Shown here piece after piece: positions 1 to 11,458 of a DNA stretch of 64,000 nucleotides. The notes under the pieces are model-generated. The model was not told the DNA's origin, ran no database searches, and saw nothing but the letters and a program-made list of their open reading frames with translations. The stretch's first letter is position 1, and each line of letters starts with the position of its first letter. The position numbers and the translations under genes were made by a program. Location: assembly GCA_002917075.1 (NCBI GenBank), contig NTMA01000004.1, positions 310,001-374,000 of the forward strand. Direction: 5' to 3'. The stretch is from Hawksworthiomyces lignivorus. Lineage: Eukaryota; Ascomycota; Sordariomycetes; Ophiostomatales; Ophiostomataceae.

Positions 1-164
1 TCGGCTCTCTTCTTCTTTTTGAAAAACCATAGCCCCTCCAGATCAATGACCGGTATCTCGTCGGCTCGCGCCGGCCGCACAGCCGCCGTCGATACACGTC
101 GGTGCGCCGGCCCGCCCAGCGTCAGCAGCTCAACCCTTGTGTATGCTGGAGCGGCGGCAGTCAT
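1..164 (-). CDS. N-terminal fragment of a possible 2-oxoglutarate/Fe(II) oxygenase (runs off left edge)
   Basis: An ATG at 164 opens a minus-strand frame that stays open to the window edge and gives about 54 residues. Near residue 40 it reads DEIPVIDLEGL, which resembles the IPVIDL segment at the start of the DIOX_N domain in isopenicillin-N-synthase-like non-heme iron oxygenases. The upstream leader (165-300) is non-coding, which suits a 5' end. The final residues are lysine-rich and could already be intron. The catalytic HxD...H region would lie outside the window, so the call rests on one short motif. It could equally be an unrelated hypothetical protein. Confidence 0.35.
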   Translation of the reverse strand, partial: MTAAAPAYTRVELLTLGGPAHRRVSTAAVRPARADEIPVIDLEGLWFFKKKKRA

Positions 165-736
165 TTTATATATCTTCTTGGCAGAGTGTTGCTTCCCAGT
201 GTATTGTTGAAGATTGATCGTGAATGTGAATTAGGCAACCAAGAGGCTCTCCCGAGATAAAGCCGTCTTACTGCGGGCTCTCGAAAACCTCCCACCACGA
301 AATCTGCAGGTGAGTCGATAATACGATAACCTGCATCCCGTCATTTTGGACAAATAAAACGGGCGAGAAACTAATAAAAAAATTAAGTCTGCCTCAAACT
401 GTTTCAGTGTAATGTCGTCAAATAATTATTTGACAAGATATACATGCAATGGTAATTTTATGTGTATAGTTTTTTTTTTATAAATAAAAAACCAAAAAAA
501 TTCTAGACTAATAAATACAATTAAATCAATATCAAATTTATCAAAATCAAGACAAATATGGGCACAAGTGACATTTATCGAGGGATTTAAAAATTTCAAA
601 CAAAATCTGTCTTAATTTGGGCATTATTCGTATATCAAAGTGTGGTGAACATGAAAAAAGGACATTTCCCTCTTCGCGGAGGATACCGCGATATTCGCTT
701 TTTTATCAGACACGCCGTGAGCACTTTAGTCGGCTC
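165..736. other. Intergenic spacer, AT-rich
   Basis: This spacer lies between the 5' end of the left-edge gene and the 3' end of the dehydrogenase gene. The stretch around 340-620 is strongly AT-rich with A and T runs. I see no gene in it. Confidence 0.6.
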
Positions 737-1786
737 TTAAAAGTCTTCGGGCAACCCCACCAGCTTGATGCTGGCCTTCCAGAGGGCGGCCTCCTTCTCC
801 GGGTTGAATGCCCAGGGAGCGTAGCCGTCGGCGATCATGCCCTCGGTCTGGTCGCCGGAGTTCTCGGGCACCTGCGGCGCGACGCGGCAGTCCTCGAGGT
901 AGACGCCGCCCTTGCCCTCGAGCTCATGAGCGACGGCGGCGAAGAGGGTGGTGGCGGCGCCCTGCTCGGCGCTCTTGTTGTACTTGACCATGCGGGGATC
1001 CTCCATGTTCTTGGTCATGTAGCCTGGGTCCAGGTGGCGCTGCAGCGGGGTGGTGATGAAGCCGGGCATGAGCGAGTAGCCGTGGATAGCGCCGTGCTCG
1101 GCGTCGCCGCCGTACAGGCGGTCCAGCTCGTTGGCCATGTAGATGTTGGCCAGCTTGGAGGCGGCGTAGCCGATCAGCGGGTTGTAGGCGCCGGGCTTGG
1201 CCAGCTGCAGGTCGTCGAGGTCTAGCTCGCCCCAGCGGTGGCCCGAGCTGGACACGTTGACGACGCGGCTGGCGAAGCCGGGGCTGGCTAGCGAGCCCTT
1301 GCGCAGCAGGCCGCGCAGCAGGCCGAACAGGTAAAAGTGCGCAAAGTGGTTGGTGCCGATCTGCGCCTCGAAGCCGTCCTTGGTCTCGGTGCGCTCCTGG
1401 ATCATCATGACGCCCGCGTTGTTGATCAGCAGGTTGATGCCCGCCGGCTCCGCTTTGATGATCTCCTCGGCCGCCGCCTTGACCGTCGCCAGGTCGGTCT
1501 GGTCCGCGTACACCAGGCGCACTTGGCCCGACGCCACCATCTCGGCGCCCAGCGCCTTCTTGGTCTTCTCCAGATCGCGCGCCAGCGCGTAGATCTTGAT
1601 GCCCGTGGCCGCCAGGGCCAGCACCGTCTGCGGGCCGATGCCGGACGACGTGCCCGTCACCACAGCCACCTTGCCGGCGAACTCGCCCTCACGCTTCTCG
1701 TCCTTGACGATCTGCAGAGCAGTAGGGCGGGCGTCACCGGGACCCGCCCGGACATCGGCCTTGTGAACAGCTTCGTAGCGAGACAT
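737..1786 (-). CDS. Short-chain dehydrogenase/reductase, retinol-dehydrogenase/WWOX-like
   Basis: A single exon of 349 residues encodes a classical NAD(P)-dependent short-chain dehydrogenase with a Rossmann fold. The cofactor-binding motif TGTSSGIG is at residues 44-51, the NNAG structural motif at 122-125, the catalytic serine within VNVSS near 179-181, and the YAASK catalytic Tyr/Lys pair at 207/211. The length and the C-terminal extension past a PGFITT segment resemble the fungal retinol-dehydrogenase/light-induced alcohol dehydrogenase group, which reduces or oxidises a carbonyl or alcohol. The real substrate cannot be read from sequence. There is no signal peptide. The ATG at 1786 is the first methionine in frame. 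A run of 20 G on the plus strand lies 36 bases upstream, probably in the promoter or 5' leader. Confidence 0.9.
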   Translation of the reverse strand: MSRYEAVHKADVRAGPGDARPTALQIVKDEKREGEFAGKVAVVTGTSSGIGPQTVLALAATGIKIYALARDLEKTKKALGAEMVASGQVRLVYADQTDLATVKAAAEEIIKAEPAGINLLINNAGVMMIQERTETKDGFEAQIGTNHFAHFYLFGLLRGLLRKGSLASPGFASRVVNVSSSGHRWGELDLDDLQLAKPGAYNPLIGYAASKLANIYMANELDRLYGGDAEHGAIHGYSLMPGFITTPLQRHLDPGYMTKNMEDPRMVKYNKSAEQGAATTLFAAVAHELEGKGGVYLEDCRVAPQVPENSGDQTEGMIADGYAPWAFNPEKEAALWKASIKLVGLPEDF

Positions 1787-3250
1787 GTTGTGAAATAAGA
1801 AGCTATGGAAAGCTTTTTTTTTGGGGGGGGGGGGGGGGGGGGAGGAAGAGGAAGGGTAAGGGAGGTCGATGGTAGAAGAAATGCAGGATGTTCGAGAGGG
1901 AACAGCTTCTTGTTTTCAAGGAGGCTATGTTGCTATGGTAAGTTTGGAAGAGACAATAGTAAAACAAAGGAGAGGAACGCATAGAGGGATGGCGTTCCTC
2001 GCTTCTTTATAATCCCTCGAAGTGGGCGAGAGCTGCAAAATTCAATCATCATTGTCAAATATTATCAGAGGAGACAAAGAAGCAAAGCTCTTCCTCGAGC
2101 AACAAAAAGTAATCCACTCCGTACCCCCCTCTCCCGCCCCGTCTTGACTTCGGCAAACATGCCACTGCGCACTCTCCAGGTACCCGTGTCATAGATTAAC
2201 AATCGTGAAACCGAAATGCTTGGAAATCTAAGTGACCATATTCGTATAGGAGCTTGCTCTTCAGCTCTCCTAGCTTCCGCACGAGCTACGCATTGACGGG
2301 TGGTGCAGTTCGGTGGATAAACTTAACAAGGCTGGCGCACAAAATCGGAGCAGCCCACGAATTTGGGTAGTACTTCTCGTATTCAGAGCCTTCAGTGAAG
2401 GCCGTGGCAACATGCATTGGTTACCGCGGCCTGGGGAACGAATAGTGCTCGCCTACGTTCCAGACACTTGTTTCAACCCATTCTGGCTGCAGGAATTATG
2501 GCGATAAAGGTCTTTTCGGCCGGATCATGCCTAAAGTCCGCGCTTCTTCATTACACATCCATCTGGAGAGTTCTTTTCATTTCCTTTAGTGATGTCTCCA
2601 GCGGACAGTGGCCAATGAGCTTACAGGATTGAAAAGTGATGGCGACAGCAGCTACAAAACAGTGGACGCCGCATCTCCTGTTTTCTCAACCATGGCAACA
2701 TTCCTTTTTTTTTTTTGGACTGAAACAGGAGCGGCCGCTCTTTGTCAATGGCTGAAAAGTTCCAGCTCCTCGGGAGAACTAAAAGTCCCCGACGAGAGAT
2801 CGTTCTGCGCGGTGGTGTTCATACGGGATGATTACGAAATCGAGTAGTAATCCGGCGTAGGCAACGGTATAGGACATGCAAGACAGCCAAAACGCACATG
2901 CTGCATTCGTACATCTATACATTACTATCGTAGGATTGCTCCAGAAGCTGGCCAAGCACCTGATACTAGGAGCGGCATGCATGATCTGAGCTAGGAAAGG
3001 GAGAAGAGAGTAACGCCATGCAAACGCCTGATCCTCTTTGGGGATTCTCCAGAGACATAACAACAGGGAAGAACAAAGAAATCATACATGAATCTTTCCG
3101 TCACACTCGTAGCCCAAGACGCGCTGTCATGAAGTTGTGAAGAGAGGGGAAAATAAGGGCAGGGAGAAAAAGAGAGAGAAAGAAAACGGAGGGGTGGAGG
3201 GAGGTGACGCGAAATTCCGCAGCCACCGCGACCGACCGCAGCCGCCGTGC
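1787..3250. other. Intergenic spacer with a G20 homopolymer
   Basis: Upstream of the dehydrogenase and downstream of the adenylate kinase. It contains a T10-G20 tract at about 1813-1842 and an ACTCCGTAC word at 2116-2124. The small open frames here have no recognisable domain or codon signature, and I see no gene. Confidence 0.55.
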
Positions 3251-4244
3251 TCAGGCCGGGGCCGCACAGAAGCGGCGCTCGAACTCGGCAAAGAGCTTGG
3301 GGGTGATCTCGTCGCTGCTCATGCCCTCGACCTCCCAGAGCACGCCGCGCTCGGCGTAGTGGGCGAGCAGCGGGGCGCTGGTGGCCTGGAACTTTTCGAA
3401 GCGGGCGCGGTAGACGTCCTCGCTGTCGTCGGCGCGGCGCACGAGGGGCTCGCCGGTGACGTCGTCGCGGCCCGGCACGCGCGGCGGCTGGAACGTGTCG
3501 TTGTACACGCGGCCGGACGGCTCGTGCACCCAGCGGCCGGCGATGCGCCGCAAAATCACCTCGAACGGCGTCTTGAGCGACACCACCAGGTTGACCGGCA
3601 CCAGGCGGTCCAGCTGCTCGGCCTGCGGCGCCGTGCGCGGGAAGCCGTCCAGCAGAAACGAGGCCTCCGGGTCGTCTGTCAGGCGCGGCGCGCCAGCTGC
3701 GTCGGCAGCTTCTGCGAGGGGGTCGGCGGACGGTGGCCGCTGCTGCTGCTGCTTCTGCGCGAGGAACGCGGCGGCGGCCTCCGCGGCGGCGGCAGCCGAG
3801 ACCGATTCGGCCGATGACGAGGCGGCGCCGGCGCCCAGACTGCTCTCGGAGATCGCTGACGTCGCGAGCGTCAGGAGCTCAGGCGGGCCATCGCGCACCA
3901 GCCAGCCGCGGGTCTGCAGCTCATTGCGGATTAGGCGTAGGATGAGGTCGTCGGGGACGAGGCCGCCGGCCTTGATGGTGCTCTCGACCTTGATGCCTGA
4001 CTCGGAGGAGACGAGTTAGAAGACGGGGGAGAGACAAAAGAATAGAGAATATAAAAAAAGAAAGACAGGGGGGGTTTGTAGACGTACCCAATGGCGTCCG
4101 CGTCTTGACGTTGTGGCGGAGGAGGTCGCCTGAGCTCAGGTGGGCTAGCTGCGGGAAGCGGGCGAGGAGGCGCTCGGACTGGGTGCCCTTGCCCACGCCC
4201 GGCGCGCCGATGAGAATGACGCGCGCAGCTCTTCGTAATGGCAT
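3251..4244 (-). CDS. ADK2: Adenylate kinase, mitochondrial GTP:AMP phosphotransferase type (AK3/Adk2-like)
   Basis: Two exons, 4244-4088 and 3996-3251, are joined by an intron that starts GTACGT and ends CAG, giving 300 residues in one closed frame. The product transfers phosphate from a nucleoside triphosphate to AMP and in this subgroup typically uses GTP in the mitochondrial matrix. The P-loop GAPGVGKGT is near residues 13-21, followed by LSSGDLLR. Further on come FLLDGFPRT and a short LID with GRWVHEPSGRVYN and DDVTGEPL. The LID lacks zinc cysteines, as in eukaryotic AK3. The intron joins TPLG to IKVES, exactly the family sequence. Oddity: an insert of roughly 60 residues rich in Ala, Ser and Gln separates the AMP-binding region from the DGFPRT motif. 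Shorter inserts occur here in other fungi. The N-terminus (PLRRAARV) is basic but short for a cleaved presequence. Confidence 0.92.
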
Positions 4245-6329
4245 AGTACCCAATAAATGTGTGAAAGGGAATAAGAAAGGGGGAAAGAAAAAAATAGAAA
4301 AAGAAAAAGAAAAAGAAAAAAGAACAAAAAGAATAAAAGAGTAAAAGAACCAAATAAAGAGGGTATCAAAAGGAGAAACTAGCTTGCTAATAAGGGTCCT
4401 CCCCAACGGCCGGAAGAGGGGAGAGCAATTAAATTGCACGCAGAAGATCCAACAGCCTAGAACAATTATACCGCGTGGGGAAACGTGAGAGATAATAAAT
4501 AATATGGGGAAAGGCGCGCCAACGCTCAGATAGGCGGGCTCACCCAACGAACCGCTGCGGAACAAGAGCCTGGGAGATGCTCCAGCAGGACAAATGGAAA
4601 AGACAGACACAAGCACCAGGCATGTGAGAATGGGAGATTGAGAGATGAGAGATGTATTCTGGTGCTGCGATTCTCCATCGTCTGAGTGGAAACGAGAGGA
4701 GAAGCCTCGGACCGCCGGAGACTAGGACCGCACGAGGGGGAGACGGCGTTTTCTAAGCAGCACACAATTAGGCTTTGCATATGATCGCGTCGATAAGATA
4801 GGCGCGAATCTGAGTAACTACATGTATATAAAGGGGGACGGAAGATACAGTAGAAGCGTGACTTGGCATTGGAGAATTAGGCTGTCCAATTCGATCGTCG
4901 TCTGCCTCGGCGTCGCTGTGTTCCTTTACAATATGGGAGTGTTAGAGGAATACATAGGTACTCGTACTCGTATCCTGTCAAACACCAACAGCCTTGCCTT
5001 GCCTTGCCTCTCTTCTCTGCCAGATGCTTTATCTAGATCCATCTACGGGGGTATCAGCCCATTTACAGGGTAGCTACCCGTCTACGACGTCACGAGTCGT
5101 TATTTTCGATAGTTCTAGCCGGCATTTATATCGACTGGTTGGATGCTCTGTTGACGATACGCAAAAACGGGTTGTGTTTGCTAGGGCTTATTTCCCTTTC
5201 CCTTGTTCTCGTCCCTTTTCTTTTTCTTTTTCTTTCCCTTTTTTCTTTCCTATTTTTTTTTTGTGGTTCTTCGTCTTCCCCTTTATGGCTTGCCCGTTGC
5301 TTTGTACGGCGTACGGCGTGCAGCGCACTACGTTTTATTTTCGTAGTGATAGCTATTTTTTTTGTTGGGAAATGCAGTGCGTGCAGAGAGCGCACATGGC
5401 GCCATGTGCAAATCCCGCTTCTCTCCGTCCCTGCACATAATAATAAGCCGTATTGCATCTAACTAAGCTTAAGCCTGGAACTGCAGACAGTGTGAGAACT
5501 CTCAAACACCTGCTCGTATAGCGTTATGTATTTGCGTCCTTTCCTACAGCCCTGCTTCTGGTACATAGTTTCCGCGCAAGTACCGACTTTTGTCCGGAAG
5601 GCAATTTCTAAAACGGCCTTTGCGAGTGGAAGTGCCTGAGAGTGCCTGGTCGAATGCAGACGATCGATGCTCTGTAAGCACTATAGACAGGGCTATTACG
5701 GCGCATTACGCAGTGCCTCTTCTGTCTCTGCAAGGGTCCACCTTTCCGTAAACGGCGCTCGGAGACACAAAATTGCTGTATATCGGGGCCGTCATGTGTA
5801 TATTCACGTGACATGGTTTGCATAAATGGCCAGTTAGCAACCACGACCGGGTGCTGCTTATTACTGGCTACCTGCCTTATTGGCTCGCAATCATGCTGTA
5901 CGGAGTACTCGTACATAGTGGGCTATTACCAGTGCCCCCATTGTCATTACCCGACGGAGCCATCTGGGCCTTGGCTTTTAGGTCGCCTGCATGTTCCTTT
6001 TTTCTCCTTCGCTGCAACGCTCTTTCTTCCCTTCCAGAACTCTCTCTTACAACGCAATCTCTCTCAGATACAATCCATTCCCCCCTCTCTCACTCTTCTG
6101 GCATCAACATCAATTTTTCCACATCTTTGAAGAGCGCGAGAGGGATCTTGTCTTCATTTATATTTTGTGTCTATATCCTGTCTTTACTATTGTCTGCGCT
6201 TTTTCTAGACACATCTCTTCTTTGCCTCTTCTGCTTTAGTTTGTACACTTATATCTAGGTACTTCGTATTCGTTCTTTGTACTTCTCTGTCCTCCCTCAT
6301 TGTCCCTTTATATCGACTATTGTGCCATC
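4245..6329. other. Divergent intergenic region (adenylate kinase / LETM1)
   Basis: About 2.1 kb shared as promoter by two genes read outward. It has long purine and pyrimidine tracts (about 4260-4340 and 5180-5270). A GTACGGAGTACTCGTAC palindrome-rich word sits at 5898-5914. The pyrimidine-rich stretch at 5990-6300 looks like the LETM1 core promoter and 5' leader. No gene seen. Confidence 0.55.
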
Positions 6330-8228
6330 ATGAGCGTCTCCATCAACGCAGCCCGCCGGGCTACTGCTGCCAGCAACCCTTTCTTGGGCAGAGGTATGTT
6401 CTGCCTCCGATTTTGTCGCTTCTGGTGTTCTTTTGTGGACTTCCCGTCTATGCCGGCTGGTTCCTGCAAAGTACCTTTTTTTTTTTTTTCTCTCTCCTGC
6501 TAACTGAGCTCGTGAGCAGGCCGCAACATGCCCCGTTCCGCCATGCGCGCCACATCGATGCATCTGATGCATAACGCGCGACACATCGGTGCGCGCAACA
6601 ATGTCGCCTATGCGCTGCTGGTGCCGATGCGCAACTTTTCCACGGAACCCCACACGGCCGGCGGCGGCATGCCTGCCGGTCCCCCCCCCGGCTTCGATGC
6701 AGAGAAAGCTAAGATTCCTCTGCCCGTGGCATCAGCTTCATCCACAAGCAAGGCTGCCCAGTCCAAGGCCTCGGCAAGCGCAGCGGCGCAACAGACTGCG
6801 GCCGCCAAGACCGCCTCAACAGCAGGAGCCTCTGCTGCGACGCAGACGAGCCAGACGACCGCCGCCGCTGCATCATCTTCGGCTGCGGCTGCCACCGCTG
6901 CCAGCGGCAGCGCTGCATCACTCGAAGTGGAGAAGAAGGAAGATGCAAGGAAGGAAGAGAAGAAGTTGACGCTGACGCAGAAGATCAAGAAGGAGGCGCA
7001 GCACTACTGGGACGGAACGAAGCTGCTGGCGACGGAGGTCAAGATCAGCACGCGGCTGGCGGTCAAGATGGCGGCGGGCTACGAGCTGACGCGGCGCGAG
7101 AACCGGCAGCTGCAGCGCACGGTGCAGGACCTGGGCCGGCTGGTGCCCTTCTCCGTGTTCGTGATCGTGCCGTTTGCCGAGCTGCTGCTGCCCGTGGCGC
7201 TGCGGCTGTTCCCCAACCTGCTGCCCAGCACGTACGAGGGTCAGAAGTCGCGCGAGCAGAAGGCGCAGTTCCTGCGGGCGACGCGCAAGGACGTCAGCGA
7301 CTTCTTGCGCAAGACGCTCAAGGAGACGGGCCTGCCCATCCAGGCGTCGACGACGCAGCGCGAGGAGTTTGCCAACTTCTTCCGCAAGGTGCGCGCCACG
7401 GGCGAGCAGCCCACGGCCGAGGACGTCATCAAGGTCTGCAAGATCTTCAAGGACGACGTCACGCTCGACAACCTGTCGCGGCCCCAGCTGGTCTCCATGT
7501 GCCGCTACCTCAACCTCAACACCTTTGGCACCGACATGATGCTGCGCTACCAGATCCGCCACCGCATGCGCCAGATCAAGCGCGACGACCGCGCCATCAG
7601 CTACGAGGGCGTCGACAGCCTGACCGTCAGCGAGCTGCAGGTCGCCTGCGCCAGCCGGGGCATCAAGTCCTACGGCGTCTCGCCCGCCCGTCTGCGCGAG
7701 GACCTGCAGACCTGGCTCGACCTGCGCCTGCGCGACGGCGTGCCCTCCACCCTGCTCGTGCTGAGCAACGCCTACATGTACGGCCAGACCGCCTCCACCG
7801 CCAGCAGCAGCTCCAGCAGCGCCAACGGCGCCCTCGCCAGCCAGATCGAGGCCCTGACCGGCGTGCTGTCGTCCATCCCCGAGGAGCTCTTCCACGAGAT
7901 CGAGCTCGAGGTCCACAACGCCGAGGGCGCCGCCACTAACAAGCAGCGCCTCGAGGTGCTCAAGGAGCAGGAGGAACTGATCGTCGAGGAGGCCGAGCAG
8001 AACCAGGAGAACACCGAGACCGGCTTTGCCACGCCCCGCGACGTCGACAACATCGATGAGAAGGACGAGCGCCACCACGCCGCGGCGTCTGAGGCAGAGG
8101 CCGCCCAGGTCAGCGAGGCCCAGGCCGCCGAGCAAGACCAGGCCCAAGCCGCCGCCGCCGCCGCTCCCCCCGCCGCTGCCCCCGCTGAGAAGAAGCAGGA
8201 GGCCCCGGCCAGCGCAGAGAGCAAGTAA
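6330..8228 (+). CDS. MDM38: LETM1-domain mitochondrial inner-membrane protein (Mdm38/Ylh47 family)
   Basis: Exon 1 is 6330-6393 and exon 2 is 6520-8228. The intron starts GTATGT, has a CTAAC branch point near 6501, and ends CAG, giving 590 residues. LETM1 proteins sit in the mitochondrial inner membrane, support K+/H+ exchange or Ca2+ homeostasis, and bind mitoribosomes for membrane insertion. The first 60 or so residues are rich in Arg, Ser and Ala with few acidic residues, as expected for a presequence. A low-complexity Ala/Ser/Thr stretch follows. The core starts at HYWDGTKLLATEVKIS, and the single membrane segment with its two prolines is at about 229-252, followed by LLPSTYEGQK. Residues after about 260 form the ribosome-binding-like LETM1 domain. 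A C-terminal coiled, Ala/Glu/Gln-rich tail ends the protein. All hallmark segments are present, so it looks functional. Confidence 0.95.
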
Positions 8229-9608
8229 ACAGATTGTTCTCTGGCAGGATTGGCAGTCGAAAGAAGAGCAAAAAAAAAAAAGAACTCATAAGAAAAAAAA
8301 AAAAAAAAACTACAAAACACATACACAACTCAACACAGCACGGCTACAACGCATTGCACACGCATTTCATTTTCTATGTAGAATTTTGCATTTTTGAATT
8401 GGATCATATCAGGGTTTTGCAGGTCAAAGGGAATGGGAGCTCCAAGGGCTCGACACTTACCAACTAGTTAAGTTTCGTCTTGTACTAAATATTAAAGCAA
8501 AAACAAAAGAGAGGACTTGCGGACAACCTCAGGACGGGGCCAAACAAGGATCACAAATAGAACCACCGCCATCGGCCCACGTGGCTCGCGGGAACACAAA
8601 CAAATAGATATCCTCTTTCCATGCTATGTATGACTTTGCAAGATTTGGGAAGCAGTGATTTGGCAGTGCTTTGAGAGCGATTATGTTGCTTATTAGATTG
8701 AAGTGTGCTTTGGAACGAATTGAGAATCACAAGCAGCAGACTCCATACAGCTTGCAGCTCATCTGAGACCAAGCACCAAGAGATACGGGCCTGACTGAGC
8801 TCGCCTCGCGTACTTGCTTTTGTTTACCATATGTGTCCATGCTCGCCCAAAATGAATTTCGGATTCTCTCAGCCAATGTGAGACAAAGCTAAGGCAGATT
8901 CCGTCCAGAAGTACGGAGTAATACTTGATACATTTATAACCTGGCGATGATCATTCCCTCCGCATTCCAGAAGTACTGCTAAGCGTACTCCGTGGGTTTC
9001 TCGCCAGTAAGTTCTTATATCAGCAAACGCTAGGCGATTGACACCGTGCGCAAGCCCCGCTTCACCAGCCACACGCCGCTCGCTCCCCAACTGGTTCTCG
9101 TCCCCCGCTACTACTACGTCAGCTTTCCCTGGAGCCCTTCTTGCCTACCCACCTATTACCACAAGCAGCTTAACTAGACCAACCTCCGATGAAGCCGTTG
9201 CCTGGCGGTGCCTTTTCCTAAGCACTGGACCGCCACCTTCCTCTTTGTTTCTTGTCACTTGCGACACACACTCAGTGGCAGCTCTCTCATTGCCGCGTCC
9301 AGGAAGCTACGACTCGCCTGCGCCCGTTCGAGCCTTCCGCAAAAAAAAGCGTGTGCGATAGCGAGAGCGACAAGAGTCGCCCTTTCCCCCATTTGCTGCT
9401 GATTTTCTTCCCTTGCAACCAGAATCGAACCACACAGCTTCTTGCCGAAAGCGCCACCGACAGCTCCTGCATCACCAGAAAACGAGAAAGAGAGAGTAGG
9501 ATCTGAGAGGAGTAACAGCTTCATCTTCTTTTCTATCTCTTCTCTCCTCTTCCTCTTTCTTTCTTCCTTTTTCTCCCCCTTCTCATCTTCCCCTCCCATT
9601 CCTCCGCT
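8229..9608. other. Intergenic spacer upstream of the Snx4 gene
   Basis: It begins with A-rich LETM1 3' sequence (8270-8310). TACGGAGTA-type words are at 8911-8920 and 8984-8992. It ends with a long CT-rich leader (9525-9605) directly before the Snx4 ATG, a common arrangement in fungal promoters. No gene seen. Confidence 0.55.
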
Positions 9609-11458
9609 ATGGCCGTCATTGACCAGGACAACTTCTCCAATATCTCCTGGAACAGCGACCAACGCACAGACGACGAAAGCAGCCACGCCAACACCAACAA
9701 CAACCACTCCAGCAACCAGCCGAGAATGGACGACGACGATTACGGCGAGCAGGCCTTGTCGCCGTCTGCGGGAGGTGACTCGCGGCAGAAGCAGAAGCAG
9801 AAGCAGAGCGGCTCCGGCAGCCGCGCCAGCGGCGGCGGCGACGACTACGCAGGCCACGATGTCGGCGTGCTCGGCCCTGAGATCCTCCAGTGCCGGGTAT
9901 CGTCGCCGCTGACCGAGAACGAGGGCGGCAGCAACCCGTTCACGTCCTACCTCGTCACGACAAATGTAGGTTGATCCTGATCCTGCTTTCTTCCGTCCGT
10001 CCGCCATGTCTCCGCTAACCCTTCTTCCAGTCCACCTTCTCCTCTTTCCAGAAGCCCACGGTGTCGGTGCGCCGCCGCTTCACCGACTTCCTCTACCTCT
10101 ACAACTCGCTCTCTCGGGACTTCCCCGCCTGCGCCGTCCCGCCCATCCCCGATAAGCAGCGCATGGTGCGCGTCACCGGCGACCGCTTCGGCCCGGACTT
10201 TACCAACCGCCGCGCCTACTCGCTCCAGCGCTTCCTGTCCCGCTGTACCCTGCACCCTGTGCTGCGCCGCGCGCAGCTGCTTCACAGCTTCCTCGAGTCC
10301 GGCGAATGGAACGCCATCATGCGCAGCCATTCGGCGCGGTCGTCTGCCGTTGAGGGCGGCGGCGGTTACGGCAGCCCCACGAGTCCCGGCGGCGGCGGCA
10401 CTCTGTCGACAGCCGGGAGCCTCTCGGGCGGCGGCGGCATCAGCAGCGGCGGCGGCGTGGCTGGCAGCATGTTCGACGCCTTTGCCGACAGCTTCATTAA
10501 CGTGTTCACCAAGGTGCACCGGTTGGATCGGCGGTTTGTCGAGGTGCGCGAGAAGAGCGACCGGCTGGATGAGGACCTCGGTCATGTCGAGAAGGTGGTG
10601 GCGCGCGTAGTGCGGCGCGAGACCGACCTCGAGGCGGATCTCAAGGACCTGGCGGAGCAGTTCCAGAAGCTCATCACGCTTGAGCCGGGCGTCGAGGACG
10701 GCCTGCGCGCCTTTTCCGCTTCCGTCGAGGATACCGCTGCTGGCCTGCGCGGCCTGCGCGACATCACCGACCAGGACTACCTCGGCAGCCTGCGCGACAT
10801 GGTCGCCTACAGTGGCTCGCTCAAGAACCTGCTCAAGGCCCGCGAGCAGAAGCAGCTCGACTACGAGCAGCTGACCGAGTACCTCAACAAGAGCACCGTC
10901 GACCGCGACCACCTAGCCCAGGCATCCGGCGGCTACTACTACGGCGCGGGCGGCAGCGGCGGCGCGGGGATCGGCGGTGCAGGCGCGGGCGGCAGCAGCT
11001 CTGGCGGTGCGGGCGGTGGCGGCGACGCGTCCTCCTCGTCCGCCGCTGGCAGCGCCAGCATCCACAGCAGTGCCCCGAGCAGCACTGCCGGCGGCGCCGC
11101 CTCGTACATCACGAGCAGCGGGGGCGGTGCGCTGGCCGGCGCCAGCGGGTTCCTGCGCAGCAAGCTCGAGGACGTGCGCGGCGTCGACCACGAGCAGAGC
11201 CGCCGCGAGCGCCAGCGAAAGCTCGAGCTGCGGGTTGAGGAGCTGACCGTCGAGGTCGAGCGCGCCCGCAAGACTAGCGAGCTCTTCGACGAGGAGGTCG
11301 TCAAGGAGGTCGCCGACTTTGAGCGCATCAAACGCGCCGAGTTCAAGCGCCAGCTCGGCGGCCTCGCCGACGCTCACATCGCCTACTACGACGCCGTCGG
11401 CGGCATCTGGGAGGCCTACGTCCGCGAGATGGAAAAGGACGGCGTGCTGGCCGTGTGA
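9609..11458 (+). CDS. SNX4: Sorting nexin Snx4/Atg24 (PX-BAR protein)
   Basis: Exon 1 is 9609-9965 and exon 2 is 10031-11458, with intron GTAGGT...CAG in phase 0, giving 594 residues. Snx4 binds PI3P on early endosomes, recycles SNAREs to the Golgi, and is needed for selective autophagy (mitophagy, pexophagy). The PX domain spans about residues 90-215. It shows the RRRFTDF basic patch, the VPPIPDK loop and the following RRAYSLQRFLSRC helix. A BAR-type coiled-coil region follows from MFDAFADSFINVFTKVHRLDRRF to the C-terminus, with YDAVGGIWEAYV near the end. Oddity: the BAR region is interrupted by a stretch of roughly 100 residues rich in Gly, Ser and Ala (about 10910-11150). It lies in frame between predicted helices and is probably a disordered loop. 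The intron splits the PX domain. Confidence 0.94.

Noticed and set aside
2779..3063. 94-codon minus-strand frame between the dehydrogenase and adenylate kinase genes
   Set aside because: No recognisable domain, no splice partners and atypical composition.
6918..8147. 409-codon open frame on the minus strand across the LETM1 gene
   Set aside because: It is the antisense shadow of a clear LETM1 domain in GC-rich DNA. Its translation is Gly/Leu/Val-rich without any domain.
9947..10912. 321-codon antisense frame opposite Snx4
   Set aside because: Shadow of the Snx4 exon 2. No domain and no start context.
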